Assembly (NCBI GenBank): GCA_015680685.1
Contig: MNCI01030542.1
Coordinates: forward strand, 151,357 to 215,356
Direction: 5' to 3'
Source of the DNA: Gnetum montanum
Lineage: Eukaryota > Streptophyta > Gnetopsida > Gnetales > Gnetaceae
Length of the DNA: 64,000 nt
Shown: one piece after another, positions 1 through 11,470 of the stretch
Layout: every line of letters starts with the position of its first letter
Numbering within the stretch: the first letter of the stretch is position 1
The notes under the pieces: model-generated
Seen by the model: the letters and a program-made list of their open reading frames with translations, nothing else
The model's database searches: none
Told to the model about the DNA's origin: nothing
Translations under genes and position numbers: made by a program

Positions 1-494
1 TTTAATTTTTATTTACTGATTTCGTAGTTAATATTTCTTACCCTTATCTCCTAGAATGAAAAATGAGTACGACTTGATTACGAGCATTTAAGTGTGACTA
101 CTTGGTAACCCAGTGGCATACCTAGGATCTGCACTTGGCAATCCTAGTGGTAGTCATGCACGAAGTCCAAGATGTGTACAGATAATCAAGGGATGGTTGC
201 TCATCGCATTTAGGCTAGATTAGATTTTCTCTTACCCTTTCCTCCTAGCTTAGTTAATATCACTTTCCACTTCCTTCAAGAGTAGCATTAGATTAGGAAC
301 ACATCATACACCTCACTCTAGACTAGACCATACGTGATAAATATAATACTAGTCTAGGTGGGAAGACAACAAACTACAACCTAAGTTTAACGATCTAGGT
401 GCAACAACTAGTCCGTCTGTGGAGTTCGACCGGATTGCGCATGAAAACGCTCGTATTCGTATGGTTGAGTGTAGGGGTACCTCACCACTCATCA
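1..494 (+). mobile_element. Element X: 3' part of a plus-strand LTR
   Basis: This is the last about 0.5 kb of an LTR that begins left of the window. It ends with the lineage signature GGGGTACCTCACCACTCATCA at 474-494, and its text resembles the LTR of element A (CAAGATGTGT block, then the GACTAGACCATAC block). No primer site follows. Instead the sequence passes at 495 straight into the middle of a minus-strand LTR (A2), so X is the 3' LTR of an element, or a solo LTR, inserted into the A2 3' LTR. The left end and its target duplication lie outside the window. Confidence 0.7.
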
Positions 495-1020
495 TAGGTG
501 TACCAAGTAATAACATTGTTGGCATTACCAAGAGAATACATGTTATGCTCGAAGTTTTCGTACTTATGTGTTTGATCTATCTTGCTTAATTGCTTCATTA
601 AATTAATTACTATAAAATACATAATAAATAAGTAAAAGCATTTAATAAATAATTGAAAAAATTAAATGCATAGATAAAATGTTTAATCTACCCAGAATGC
701 TACAAGGTTTATTAGAAAGCTCTTCTTTATTGCTGCACACATTGTCATGCTCAAGTACAATAATGCTCGAATAAAGATTTGAACACTTAATGACTCTTGC
801 TATAGGCACTCAAGAGAAAAATTCCAACTTTAAAATAAACAAAATGCAAGAGCTTCACTGCTACTAAAATCTCTATTTCCATAAATGCAGCTAATGAATG
901 TGTACTTATAGCTAAATACAAACACTGCATCAATGGGGCCTCATCGACGAGGCCCAATCGATGTAGCTGACTACGTTGATGAGGACTCATCGATGCAGCC
1001 AATAGAACTATGACTCATCA
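495..1020 (-). mobile_element. Element A2: 3' LTR, truncated by X
   Basis: On the minus strand this is the 5' (U3-R) part of an LTR closely similar to 17138-18008. Both contain ACTCTTGCTA, GCTTCACTGCTACTAAAAT and palindromic CATCGACGAGGCC-type motifs just upstream of the TATA region. The LTR starts at 1020 (minus TGATGAG) next to a polypurine tract, and is cut at 495 by insertion X. Only U3-R and some U5 remain. This defines the right-to-left end of element A2, whose 5' LTR is 17 kb away because of later insertions. Confidence 0.75.
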
Positions 1021-1230
1021 TATCCCCATGACTAAATTGTTCTCAAGTTCTTTTATAAAATTGAAAAGGTATGGGATTATTCATTGACTTTTCTCAAACA
1101 AAATAGACTGACTAACTTGATAAAAAATGGAGTGCTTGGGTGTACGAATCAACACATTATAAAAAATGATAGTGTTTAGGGCATAAAATTAAACACCATA
1201 ACATGACTCTTTAAAATTGAACAACACGTT
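1021..1230 (-). other. A2 polypurine tract and distal 3' noncoding region
   Basis: On the minus strand the text AGTCATGGGGATA at 1021-1033 abuts the LTR. It matches the polypurine tract AGTCATGGGGGTA at the same place in elements B, D and E. About 200 bases upstream of it still align with the region before the B and D 3' LTRs (GGTATGGGATTATT.. and the GTGTT..AACACC block). After about 1230 the similarity stops and the unrelated element G begins. Confidence 0.6.
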
Positions 1231-1269
1231 CCTTGATGGTGTGAAGTGTCATGGTGAAGATTAAATAAT

Positions 1270-2950
1270 CCTAGGCAGTGCTGGCTCCTAAGGTTCTGAG
1301 GAACCTTCATCTGCTTCACGCATGGGTGGTGGTTAAGACAGTTGTAGCTGTCCTATTGCTACTGTAACTTCTAGAGGAAGGTAGAAAGAATCCAATAGTG
1401 CTTTCATTTTCTCCTTCTTACTTTTGGGATCATGCACCATCCATGCAGCTTTGCCAATGTGGGTCAGAACAGGCACATCCTAGGGACACAGGATTGCTGG
1501 AAACAACTCCTTCACATTGATGAACTAGGTAGTGAACTATTTACATTCAATGTTGAACATCCTAACTGTGTCCTTCAGCTCTTATTAACCATTCATTCAT
1601 TTGGCTAGATTCTTAATAGTTGATCATTGGTCTATGAACCATGCTATGAGAACTTCAAGTTTAGCATTTATAGTCTCAAGCTTTTTCTTGGTGTCTTTGT
1701 GGTGCTTGAACTTTTCCTCATATAACAAATATGTACTAGCCACTTATTTTTCCAACTCTACCCATGGTCTTCTGGTAGTTAGCATTTTCAGGTTTGCATA
1801 ATAGAGATTGGCCAACTTCATATATTCTATCATCTCTTCTATTTGCAACTCCTTTAGTCGAATCTCCACCTTGTTGTAGGCATCAATCTCATCAATGATG
1901 GGCTGTGAAACCTCTTTTCCTTGTTGGATTTGCTAGATGACTTCATTTATTTTTTCCTTCACCATTTGGATGTGTTTTTGATTAACTTCCTTCTGCATAA
2001 CAACCTAGTCTCTATAGTGATTCTTCACTCTTTTAAACTTGAGGGCCTCATTCTTCCTAGCGGTGATCTTGATGGTAGACCTTTAGCGCAATGTGCAAAT
2101 TTCCTTCATTGAAAAATTTTGATTCTCTATGGCCAATTTCCTCAACTCAATATTTACCATGGCAAGCTACTTCTATTGTTGATGAATAAATTCCTACATT
2201 TGTTCCTTTTGAGCATCAACATTTTGTAGATAATGATTTTAAACAATTAGAGTTTCATTCTCCTAGTGGATCTGAGCCAAGTCATTCTGAATTGAATACT
2301 TTTTGTCTTTAGCTATGGACTGGTTAAAGATGGTCATTATTGCCTCCTCCTTAGCCTTCTTAGATCATTCTTGAAGCTATAGGAAAGCTTCATCTCTTGT
2401 TACTCCTGAGCTAAGAATTGTAGGATTAACAAGGTAAATAAGTAGTCTAGCAACCTTCGTAGCCAAGTGTTGATTTTGTTCTTGAGTCATTTTGAGTTGC
2501 CCCTTCAAAATGATGCACTTCACCCTTGCATACAGTAGCTTCGATTGGGTTCACTCCTTCTTGGCCTCATGATCACCTTTCGTTGATAGTTTTGAAAACT
2601 ATGTCCTAGGGTCAGGAAACCTCAATGCCTATGCAATAGCTTCAACTGAGTAGGACACTTGAATGTCCTTGATCTTGATAGTGGACCCTAGCCTTCTATT
2701 GCTCTAGAAGATATATGTCTCTCCCATGTACGCTCCCTAGTGGATGTGATGATTAGCTAGATGGAAGAGGTTTGTAGTTAAGTATTGATGTCTAATAGAT
2801 CTTTCTGTAAGAATGCCCTAAAGTTGATCTCTTGAAGGACTAATTGTTGAATTTCTCAGAACCTGATAATGTCAAGGCAGGCTTGAGTCAAAGTGACTTC
2901 ACGCCGTGGCATGGGTCTAGGCACTTTTCCTCATTGTGATTATTTTGTGG
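1270..2950 (-). pseudogene. Unrecognised coiled-coil ORF of element G
   Basis: Read on the minus strand, one frame from about 2870 to 1270 stays in register for over 500 codons, although about 25 stop codons interrupt it. I found no frameshift in that stretch. Most stops are TAG, then TAA, where glutamine fits. Visible text includes GETYIF, STIKIKDIQVSYSVEAIA, ALRFPDPRT, then a long heptad-rich part rich in K, E, Q and L (QNDLAQIH, NVDAQKEQM, LRKLAIENQNFS, VNQKHIQMVKEKINEV), and a C-terminal block VLTHIGKAAWMVHDPKSKKE. No zinc knuckle, protease or polymerase motif is seen. It lies directly after a primer-like site, the usual place of gag, so a highly diverged gag-like or accessory structural protein is possible. 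I do not recognise the family. Confidence 0.5.
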
Positions 2951-3120
2951 GAACTTCTACTTCTAGAATTTGTCGAACAAATTCCACTTTGAGCTCCTCA
3001 AGAAGAGGTCCTATTGCATGGGTTGCCTCTGGCAGTTCTTGGGCTTATTCTTATTAGCCCCTTCTAGCTTTGGGTTGCTTCTCCCTTGGTTGAGAGGGTT
3101 CTTCTTCCTACAGGCATTTC

Positions 3121-3651
3121 TATTTTGGCACCATCTATAATCACAATGAGACCATGGGCTAGCAATCATTGTGTAACTTAAAGTAATTGAGATACCTTTA
3201 TTTCTTAAGGATAGTTACACTTGGCTAAGTTGTGATTATGGCTGATTTAATTATTTCAATTATTATGTTATTTATATGTTATTGGTAATAATTCATCTCA
3301 AAGGTTGTTGAAAGGGCTAACTTTTCGAAAAAACTGATGTTTATATATTATTAAGGTTATTAACCCTTTGGGGAAGTTAGAAAAATTTCCCAAAAATTTC
3401 ATCAATTTTTCATCAAAAACCTTAAGGTTTACGACCCCCACAATAAAGATCTTACCTTTGGCAAGTGCAAGATTGAAAAACGAAGTGAGTTGGACAAAAA
3501 GTTGGGAAGTTATGGGCTTTGGAAGGTTTTGGGATCTAAACAATTACAAAAATTCCTTGTGTTATGAGGCAAATGTCAAAAATTTCTAAGTGCATGGTAG
3601 TATATATAGGATGTAAGCATTGTGTGGATGAGGCCTCATTGATGTAGTTAT
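3121..3651 (-). repeat. Element G LTR and primer-like site
   Basis: The minus strand starts TGATGGTCAATAACTAC at 3651 and has a TATATATA box near 3601-3610, a purine-rich tract and AT-rich body. It ends near 3136, followed by TGGTGCCAAAATA (3121-3133), a possible primer site. The palindromic GAGGCCTCAT motif is shared with the A2 LTR. Only one copy is present, so the LTR call rests on structure and not on a matching pair. Confidence 0.4.
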
Positions 3652-4910
3652 TGACCATCATAGATGATTGTTTACTTTAGTCAAACTTGCAAAATACAAA
3701 AAAATTAGAATGAAATTGGGATCAAATGAAAGCTCAAAAGGCTAAGAACAATATGAAAACATGAGAAGAGGATGTTGAAGGTCATAAATTTAGAAAAATG
3801 GAGAAAAAATTGATTTAGGGGATGAATGAAATAAAAGGTTAAGGAGTACTAAGAAGAATAACTAATGGAACATTTGAAAGATAGGATTATGGCAATGTCA
3901 AAGGTAAGGAATCTTAACTAACCAAACTAAGAGCTATGCAACTGGGTCCTTCCCATAGCAAGCTCATGCCCTTGCTGCCCTTGCATAACCTTAACTAAGG
4001 AGTCTATGGGCCCCATAGTCAACTAATGATCATGAAACGTTAAGGACAAACCAAAAAGAATCTACTCAAGAATTCAAACACATCAGACCAAGACATAGAG
4101 CATAACATAGAACACGACAATGAGGTGAGTTATGGCAGCATGGATGGATGATAGAGAAGGTGGAATGGAGTTCCAAATTGAGGGCATAAGATGTTCCTTG
4201 TGGAATTTGTGTTTAAAATGACCTAGGAAGATCCATCCTTAGTCTAGACCAAAACCATCCACTTTCAGTGACTTTGCATCACCACCCTAAGACCGATCCA
4301 CCCACACGAGACATGAGAGTGCTTTGACAAGATAACCACCATTCCATAATAAGAAGAAAAGAGAGAAGTAGGAAGTGAGATGGGGCCTTAGTTAGAGGAG
4401 ACCTTTAGGCATAGGTACATGGCTTTCTAGTCTCATAACTAGTGCTTGTAGCCTATTTATTTATCTAAGGGATGTGCTTTGAATTCCAATTATTTTGTTG
4501 TTTTTTTTCTTGAATGGGAACCACACCATGCAAGGACTTATTCTTTTATTATGTCTGAGGGATGTGCTTTGAATTCCAATCATTTTTTTGGATGGGAACC
4601 ACACCATGCAAAGACTTTATTTAACTTCCTATCAGTGGTTGGTATGAAAAGGTGAGAAGTCCGTTAAAAATACTTAGGCACTCAAGCAAGTAGAAGAGTA
4701 TAAATAGTATTGAGTCCCCTTGAAGTCACACCCTTTTTAAACCTTTGAATCCTTGCTAATTACAAAACTACCAAGGCCAATGATCAAATGGGTGTTTCTT
4801 TAATGGAAGGGACCTCAAATTCCTAGAAGAAGGAAAACCATAGAGTTTATCGAATGGGTGGATGTCGTGGACTCACTGCCTATTCCATGAAAAATAAACC
4901 ATATTAAAGT
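3652..4910 (-). other. A2 3' noncoding region, distal half
   Basis: This aligns block by block with the region between integrase and the 3' LTR in elements A, B, D and E: GGGCCCATAG/GAGTCTATGG near 4000, CCTTAGTTAGAGG near 4390, then the EcoRI-containing hairpin block, here in two tandem copies (4463-4610). It ends at 4910 where element A is inserted, and continues at 11118. It contains no open frame of note. Confidence 0.6.
4463..4612 (-). repeat. Tandem pair of conserved hairpin block
   Basis: The motif GGGATGTGCTTTGAATTCC, a T-rich loop and GGGAACCACACCATGCAAAG occurs twice, about 100 bases apart. TTCCCAT and ATGGGAA can pair around the T-rich stretch, and TTTG pairs with CAAA further out. 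The same block occurs once in B (24106-24170), D (41097-41163) and E (58692-58767), and twice in A (8931-9077). Confidence 0.65.
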
Positions 4911-5746
4911 TGATGAAACATGTTTTTTCATCTGGACTGACATCAAGAACAAGATGCGACATCGAATCTAAGACTCAATGTTAGGTATCCGATATCAGGG
5001 GGTATACGCCAACGTATAAATATAACACTTGGGCTCATGATTTTCAATTAGTTTTTCATAGTTTTTCCAGCCATAGTAGATAAGCTCTTGTAGTTTATTT
5101 TCTCCATAGTTAGAATATTTTTTGAGTGCCCACAACAGGAGTCTAAGTGTGTACGGATCTTTGTTTGAACACTAATGTACTTGAGTGTAGCAATGTGATA
5201 GGAATAAAAATGAACTCTTTGATAATTCTTGTAGCATCGAGAATAGATTAATTTTTCCTTTAATGGACTTAACTTTCATGTACTTTACTTTAATTCATTT
5301 CAATTAAGCAATTAATTTCTAGTTGTTAATGGACACAAGCACGACCACTTCAAGCATACATATAGTGCTTGGTAATCCAACAATGCTTAACGTTTGGTAA
5401 TCCAACAGTGCTATATGTGTTCAAGATGTGTCCAAGAAAGTGGAACACTTACTTGTGTTATGCTAGCTAGGAAATAGATGAATTAGATCTTAAATTACTT
5501 TACCTTTCATTCTTGTTGTAGGTGATTAAACTTATAAAATATAAAAGAATAAAAATAATATGTCTCACTCTGGACTGAATCATACATGACAAAGCTACCA
5601 CTAGTCTAAGTGGAAAGATAGAAAATTGCAATTAAGGCATAGTGATCTAGATGCCACAACTAGTCCCATCCATAGAATTCAATCGAATCATGCATGAACA
5701 CTTGTGATTCATATGGTTAGGCATAGGGGTACCTTGCCGCTCATCA
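4911..5746 (+). repeat. Element A 5' LTR
   Basis: It begins TGATGAAACATG and ends GCCGCTCATCA, immediately before the primer site. A TATAAATATAAC box lies at about 5014-5025, downstream of short imperfect palindromes (GTATCCGATATC). It pairs with 10291-11117 along its whole length. Many single-base differences between the two copies suggest an old insertion. Confidence 0.8.
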
Positions 5747-5766
5747 TTGGCATCGTTGCTAAGGAT
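5747..5766 (+). promoter_or_regulatory. Element A primer binding site
   Basis: TTGGCATCGTTGCTAAGGAT directly follows the LTR. It is a mutated version of TTGGCGCCGTTGCCGGGGAT, the complement of the plant tRNA-Asp 3' end used by Athila/Tat elements. Related sites with fewer changes stand behind the LTRs of B, C and E. Confidence 0.65.
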
Positions 5767-5870
5767 GGTGCTAGTTATCTAGGTTAGTTATATTATACAC
5801 AATCATTATAAAGGTATTAAGATACATCTTTTAGAAAATATTAAATCAAACACACTATAAACCAAGAACA

Positions 5871-8310
5871 ATGTCTCTCTCACATGGTAGCGACTATGCA
5901 TTGAATAGAGAACACATTCATTAGAGAACTAATGAGATATATGATGAAGAAGATTGGAATGATTAACCCTATGTAGGGATTTCTTATGATCATGACTACC
6001 TTGAAGATACTTAAAGACTACATTCACCTAAGGCAAACAATCTTGGAGGAGATGATGTGAGTGTTGAACTAGGGGAGGCCTCTAGGCCTAAGACCTCCTT
6101 GAAAACCAAAAATGATAGATTAAAGGACCCCGAAGAACACCATAGAAACCATGGAAATTCTTCAAGTTCCCCATCTTCCTCTTTCCCTTCAATGTCTAGT
6201 TCTAATGAAGATGAACATAGGTATAGAGATAGAGCTTTACTAAAGGGTCAGAGTAAAAACTAAAATTGAACCCACGGGAAAGGTCATAGATAGCATCATC
6301 ACGATCAAATGAATAAACATAGGCATTTCCCTCACAATCTGTTTAATAATGATGAACCCTTACTAGCCACTAAGAGCCTAACATAGATCATAGAGGTAGT
6401 AAAGATATCTTGCAGGCATCACAAAAAGAGTCGTCTACCTAGGCTTGACATGAAGAATATTCCTAAATTTGCAGGAGGCTATGATTCAGACCTACAACAT
6501 CATTTACAAGCCTTCCATGATGCCTGTGTTTTCTACAACATTGAAAGTGGATGGAAAAAGCTTAAGCTCTTTCCTAGGACACTAATTAATAGAGTCAAAG
6601 TTTGGTATAGATCGTTGAGACCAAATTCAATCTGACAATGGTCCATAATGTTGGAGCTATTCAATAAGAAATACCAAACCTATGCAAGAGTGACCAATTT
6701 GAGGAGATAGATCTAAGAGTGGAAGCAAGAATAACATGAACCCTTGGACATGACCTTAGATAGATATTATGCCTTACTAAATAGATGCCCAGGCCATGGT
6801 TTCTCTGAGGAAAGGTAAATTTTCCACATCATAGATGAGCTTCACAATGAAACATGAGAGACTCTTAGGATGTATGCCCTAGGGAAATTATACAAGCTCC
6901 AAGCCCATAAGATCTGAGAACTAATAGAGCATGTAGAAAAAGAAGAAGGAGAGATATGAAAATGGGAGAATGTTAAGAAATATTAATTGGACCTAACTCT
7001 TCAATAGAAGGAGGCCTAGATCTATGGCAAGGACAATGAAACCACTTTTGATAAGGTGATTCCACAACAAACCTTGCCAATACAGAGGTCTATTGATGAA
7101 CTTGAAGAAAATTTTAATAGGATGTTCAAATGGATATATGAAAACGTTACAAGTCTCATTGAGATGGTCAAGGAGAGGTTCATGCAAAATAAGCCAGATG
7201 ATCACAATAAATGAAGGATACAGAACCAAGAAACAGCCAAGAATACTTTTTAGCAAATGGAGAAAATGGATAAAGAAAGTGAGGCCATAGACTCAACCAC
7301 AGACAAAGATAATAGATGTGACATCTGTATATATGACCTTTCAAAGGGCCATTTCCAAGTCTTGTTGCATCTACGGGAGTATTGGGCAGGTGCCTTAAAT
7401 CTAAAGTTTGTGCAAAAGCACATGCCTTGGAGATTTCCTCTTTCATAAGGTAAGTATAAATAGTCCCACAATCGATCGTGCCATCCTAGGAGGATCCATT
7501 ACTAGCCTCAACATAGTCATCAATTGTAGTGGCAACAACCACAGTCATTGGAAAGGCCACCACGAAATCAGCCATATCCACTGAAGTTGCAAAGATATTA
7601 TGTTCAACATCCTATTTCTCTAATAAGGTCTACATCTTCTACTTCCAATTTCCACTACCACTCCCCAAAATACCATCAACCCATGACATCCCCTAAAGGA
7701 TCACCACCTCATGCCTCTTACGATCCATCCTATCCTTGATATTCTCATTCTCCACCTTATTATATGCCATCGGCAATGATAGAAGATGGTTCAACAACAA
7801 ACGAATGCCACTTGTGCTACAAATGTGCATACAAATGCTAAGACCAATGGATCTTAACCGCAACATCAAAAATGTCCCTTCTGGAAAAAAGGCTATAAGC
7901 CAAAGCAGACCATGCATAGACCCACTATATCATTTGAGCTAGCACAAGGCCAATCTAGTGCACCACCTTCCTTATCTCAACCACTATCCTTTGATCCTAC
8001 ATAAGGGCCACCATCCATCATTACTCTAATCCCAAGTCCAAACAATGAATCTAATAGTGTGGGAAGAGAAATAAATCCATGCATATCATATCATGATCAA
8101 GGGTGCAATTGTGGGCCAGACATCCATAACATTAACCCATCTCATACCTTGACCCACCATACATTTAACAATCAAGTGTGTGACCAACGATTTTTCTACC
8201 CAACCACCACACCACCAATAGATACCCAATGGCTAGGGCATGAACAGTTATCAATGTTTCATACATGCATGGATCCTATTTATCCACTTGTGAATCTTTG
8301 TCATGGCTAA
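5871..8310 (+). pseudogene. Element A gag with protease C-terminal scrap
   Basis: The frame starts at ATG 5871 (MSLSHGSDY) and is broken by many stops. An acidic/serine-rich N-terminal part (HGNSSSSPSSSFPSMSSSNE) is followed by the gag core: PKFAGGYDSDLQHHLQAF and LKLFPRTLINRVKVWYRSL at about 6450-6635, like the B gag. It then runs through a KE-rich linker and a proline/tyrosine-rich tail (about 7540-8000). From about 8060, CISYHDQGCNCG and YPTTT match the C-terminal end of the D protease, so nearly all of protease, and all polymerase domains, are deleted. Gag would form the virus-like particle in the cytoplasm. This copy cannot make a full protein. Confidence 0.7.
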
Positions 8311-10290
8311 ATGTTTAGTCGTGGGGGTCACTCCCCATTCTAATCTTTAGGATTCTTAAGTGCTTTTCATCCTTTTTTTTACACATTCTTTATTTTACAT
8401 ATTCTTGTTTTCATGTTATTAATATTTTCTAATTTTTTTACACCATTGTTAGTACATTTGCCATTTCTTGAATATTTTACACTTTCTTTTATATTTTTTT
8501 TTATTTTGGTGTGATTTTCTAACTTTTTGTTAATAAGTGCTAGGTATAGTGGTAATTCATTACTTGATAGTGGTATGTACTATTTTGCTATTTGATTGTT
8601 GGTTTCTAGTTTCTAGCTTTGAATTTTATTACAAATGATTAGGACATGGTTTCTTTTTCGTGCAACAAGCAGTGAATCCATAGCATTTACCCATCCACAA
8701 ACTCTATGGGTTTTCTTATTCTAGAAATGTGCAGTCCCTTTTTCATTAACAAAACTTTAAAAAATTTGTGACTTTGGCAGTTTCTAGAATTGGAAAGGAT
8801 TCAAAGGTTTCAATAGGGTGTGACTTCAAGGGGATTTGGTATTCTTTGTGCCTTTCTATTTGCCTGGGTGCATGTGTGTTTTCATGGATTGCTTACTATT
8901 TTCTGTTGACCAATAAAGGAAGTTAAATAAGTCTTTGCATGGTGTGGTTCTCATTTCATAAAAAAAAATGATGGGAATTCAAAGCACATCCCTTAGACAA
9001 AATAAACACATACATCTTTGCATGGTATGGTTCCCATTTCAAAAAAAATAATGGGAATTCAAAGCACATCCCTTAGACAAAATAAACAAGCTATAAGCAC
9101 TAGTTTTGGGACTAGAAAGACATGTTATCCATGCTTGAAGGTCCCCTCTAACTAAGTCCCTTTCTCACTTCCTACTTCTCTTTTCTTCTTTAATAAGGAA
9201 TGGTGGTTAATTTGTGGGAGCACTCTTGTGTCTTAGAGGGATGGACTAGTCTTAGAATGATGAATGAGGTTGGTTTTGGTCTAGACTAAGGATGGATCTT
9301 ATTAAATTCATTTAACCATAAAATCCACGAGGGACTTCATGTAACCCTAATTAAGAACTCCATTCCACTCTCTCATCCAACTATGCTTTCCATGTCTCAC
9401 CTCATTGCTAGTTTCATGTTCTTGTTCGATGTCCTGGTTTGATGTGTTAGAATTCTTAGGTAGTTTCTTTCAAGTTTTTGTACTTAACCTTTTGTAACCA
9501 TTAATCATCCATAGAGCCCATAGACTCTTTGGTTTGAAGTTATGCAAGGGCATAAAATGCCTATGCTTGCTTGGAGGAGGACCCACTTGCATATCTTTTG
9601 GTTAGATTAGTTAAGTTCTTTACCCTTAGACACTCTTACAATCAAATCCTTTTATTTACCCCATCAATGACATCTAATCATGCACATCTTTACAACATTT
9701 TTAGTAAACTTTCCTTTTTATTATTATGAATTCTTACACCCTCTTCATATATTTTTTTGTGTTAAAATTTTTCAAATTTAATGGACAGCTTATCTATTTT
9801 ACCCTATTTGTCAGCCTTCCCGCTAACAATACTAAAGGAATCAATCTACCACAATCACAACCTACCTGAGTGTAACCACCGATAAGACAAGGCATTTAAT
9901 AGCTATGTGTTACACATTGCATACTAATTCATGATTCTATTATGATTGTAGTGGGAAGCATGGTCTGGAAGAAGGACTATCTTCACCAAGAATGATTCAA
10001 TAATGCCACACGATGCAGACCATTCCCAATCGTTGGATCTTTTCTCTCAACTCTTTAGCTGCCAAGAGGCATTGGATGTCAGTTTTATTCATGGTGTTCA
10101 TTTCTCTTATCATGAATATCCAATTTTGTAAAGATTGTAACTCCATACACTTGGGCACTTAGAGTTTGTCTATTCTATCTGAGTCAGTTTTTATGTCAGT
10201 TAATAAGCCCATACCTTTTCAATATTTTATAAGGAACTTGTTCCTTCTTTTCTACATATGAGGACGAGTTTTTATTTAGTTGTGGGGGTA
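8311..10290 (+). other. Element A 3' noncoding region with polypurine tract
   Basis: About 2 kb between the remnant coding region and the 3' LTR. It holds the conserved hairpin block twice (8931-9077), a block GGAGGACCCACTTGCAT (9573-9589) found in all relatives, and the polypurine tract AGTTGTGGGGGTA at 10278-10290. The acceptor-like TTATGATTGTAG before 9953 sits where B and E have a better splice-acceptor-like site. I see no convincing ORF here. Confidence 0.65.
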
Positions 10291-11117
10291 TGATGAAACC
10301 TTTTTATTCATCTAATCCAATGTTGGGGACAAGATGCTCCAACATCGGGTATCCAAGACTCAATGTTGAGTATCTGATGTTAGGGGGTATACCCTAGCCT
10401 ATAAATATAACACTTAGGCTAATGATTTTCAATTAGTTTTTCATAGTTTTTCTAATCAAAGTAGCAAAGCTCTTACAATTTGTTTTCTCAAAAGTTAGAA
10501 TATTTTTTGAGTGTCCACAATAGGAGTCTAAGTATGTATAGATCTTTATTTGAACACTGATGTACCTAAGTGCAGCAGGGTGATGGGAATAAAAAATGAA
10601 CTCTTTGACAATCATTTTAGCACCAAGAATAGATTAATGTTTCCTTTAATGCACTTTACTTTAATGCATTTCAATTAAGGAATTAATTTCTAGTTGTTAA
10701 TGAACACAAGCATGACCACTTTGAGCATAACTATAGTGCTTGGTAACCCAACAATGTTTAACGTTTGGTAGCCTCGTAGCACTATATGTGTTCAAGATGT
10801 GTCTAGGAAAGTGGAATGAGTACTTGTGTTAGGCTAGCTAGGTAGTAGATGAAGTAGATCTTAAATTACTTTACCTTTCATTCTTGTTGTAGGCGATTAA
10901 AATTATAAAATATAAACTAATAAAAATAACATGCCTCACTTTGGACTAAACCATACCTGACAAAGCTACCACTAGTCCAAGTGGGAAGACAACAAACTAT
11001 AGTCAAGGCATAGCAATCTAGATGCCACAACTAGTCCCATCCATAGAATTTAACTAGATCATGTGTGAACGCTGGTGATTCGTATGGTTGGGAATAGGGG
11101 TACCTCACCACTCATCA
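10291..11117 (+). repeat. Element A 3' LTR
   Basis: It starts TGATGAAACC after the polypurine tract and ends CTCACCACTCATCA. A TATAAATATAAC box is at about 10400. It is the partner of 4911-5746; its length (827) is close to that of the 5' copy (836). Confidence 0.8.
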
Positions 11118-11470
11118 AACATCAAAATTCAAAAATAGAAACCAAACATCAACAATCACCACGTTAAGCATAAATCATCATTAGTAAATAACGACGACGA
11201 CACTATGCCCTATGGAAATAAAGAAATTTTATTAGAAAAAATGAGGAAATATCACACCTAAAAAAAATGAAACAAAGTAAAAAATATAAGAAAGTATAAA
11301 ATAATCAAGAAGGCCTCAAAGGTACTAATGATGTTGTAAAATTAGAAAAATATGAAAATCCAAAATTTGTAAAATAAATAACTTATAAAATCAAAAACAT
11401 GAAAAATAGAAAAGTAGAAAAACTGAGAAGCCATATGGATTGTTAGCATGAATAGCCATCTCCCCCATGA
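11118..11470 (-). other. A2 3' noncoding region, proximal part
   Basis: A2 sequence resumes to the right of element A. It is A-rich and aligns with 24480-24720 of element B (CCAAACATCAACAATCACC against CCAAATATTAGCAATCAAC). The end of the A2 polyprotein is marked by minus TTTAGTCATGGGGGAGATGG near 11457-11476, matching the last codons SHGGDGHL in B and E. Confidence 0.6.

Larger units (their letters stand above)
1230..3651 (-). mobile_element. Element G: LTR plus coiled-coil ORF fragment inside A2
   Basis: A minus-oriented insertion that splits the A2 3' noncoding region (A2 sequence resumes at 3652). Its right end, minus TGATGGTCAATAACTACATC, starts an LTR-like block with a GAGGCCTCAT palindrome and TATATATA box, arranged as in A2 and C. 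A TGGTGCCA primer-like site and a long decayed ORF follow. No second LTR is visible at the left end, so G is truncated. I infer a retroelement from this layout. The boundaries at the left are uncertain by tens of bases. Confidence 0.5.
4911..11117 (+). mobile_element. Element A: gag-only Ty3/gypsy derivative
   Basis: A complete plus-strand element of about 6.2 kb with two LTRs (4911-5746 and 10291-11117), a primer site, a decayed gag and a long 3' noncoding region. Reverse transcriptase, RNase H and integrase are absent; gag passes almost directly into the 3' region. It is inserted in A2 between ATTAAAGT and AACATCAAAATT. The candidate 5-bp duplication (AAAGT versus AACAT) is imperfect. Such gag-only forms are known in plants as TR-GAG elements and need enzymes from an autonomous relative. 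Confidence 0.8.

Noticed and set aside
1270-2950. Reassigned stop codons (TAG/TAA as glutamine) in the G ORF
   Set aside because: Neighbouring elements show the same decay plus indels, and plant nuclei use the standard code; methylation decay explains it.
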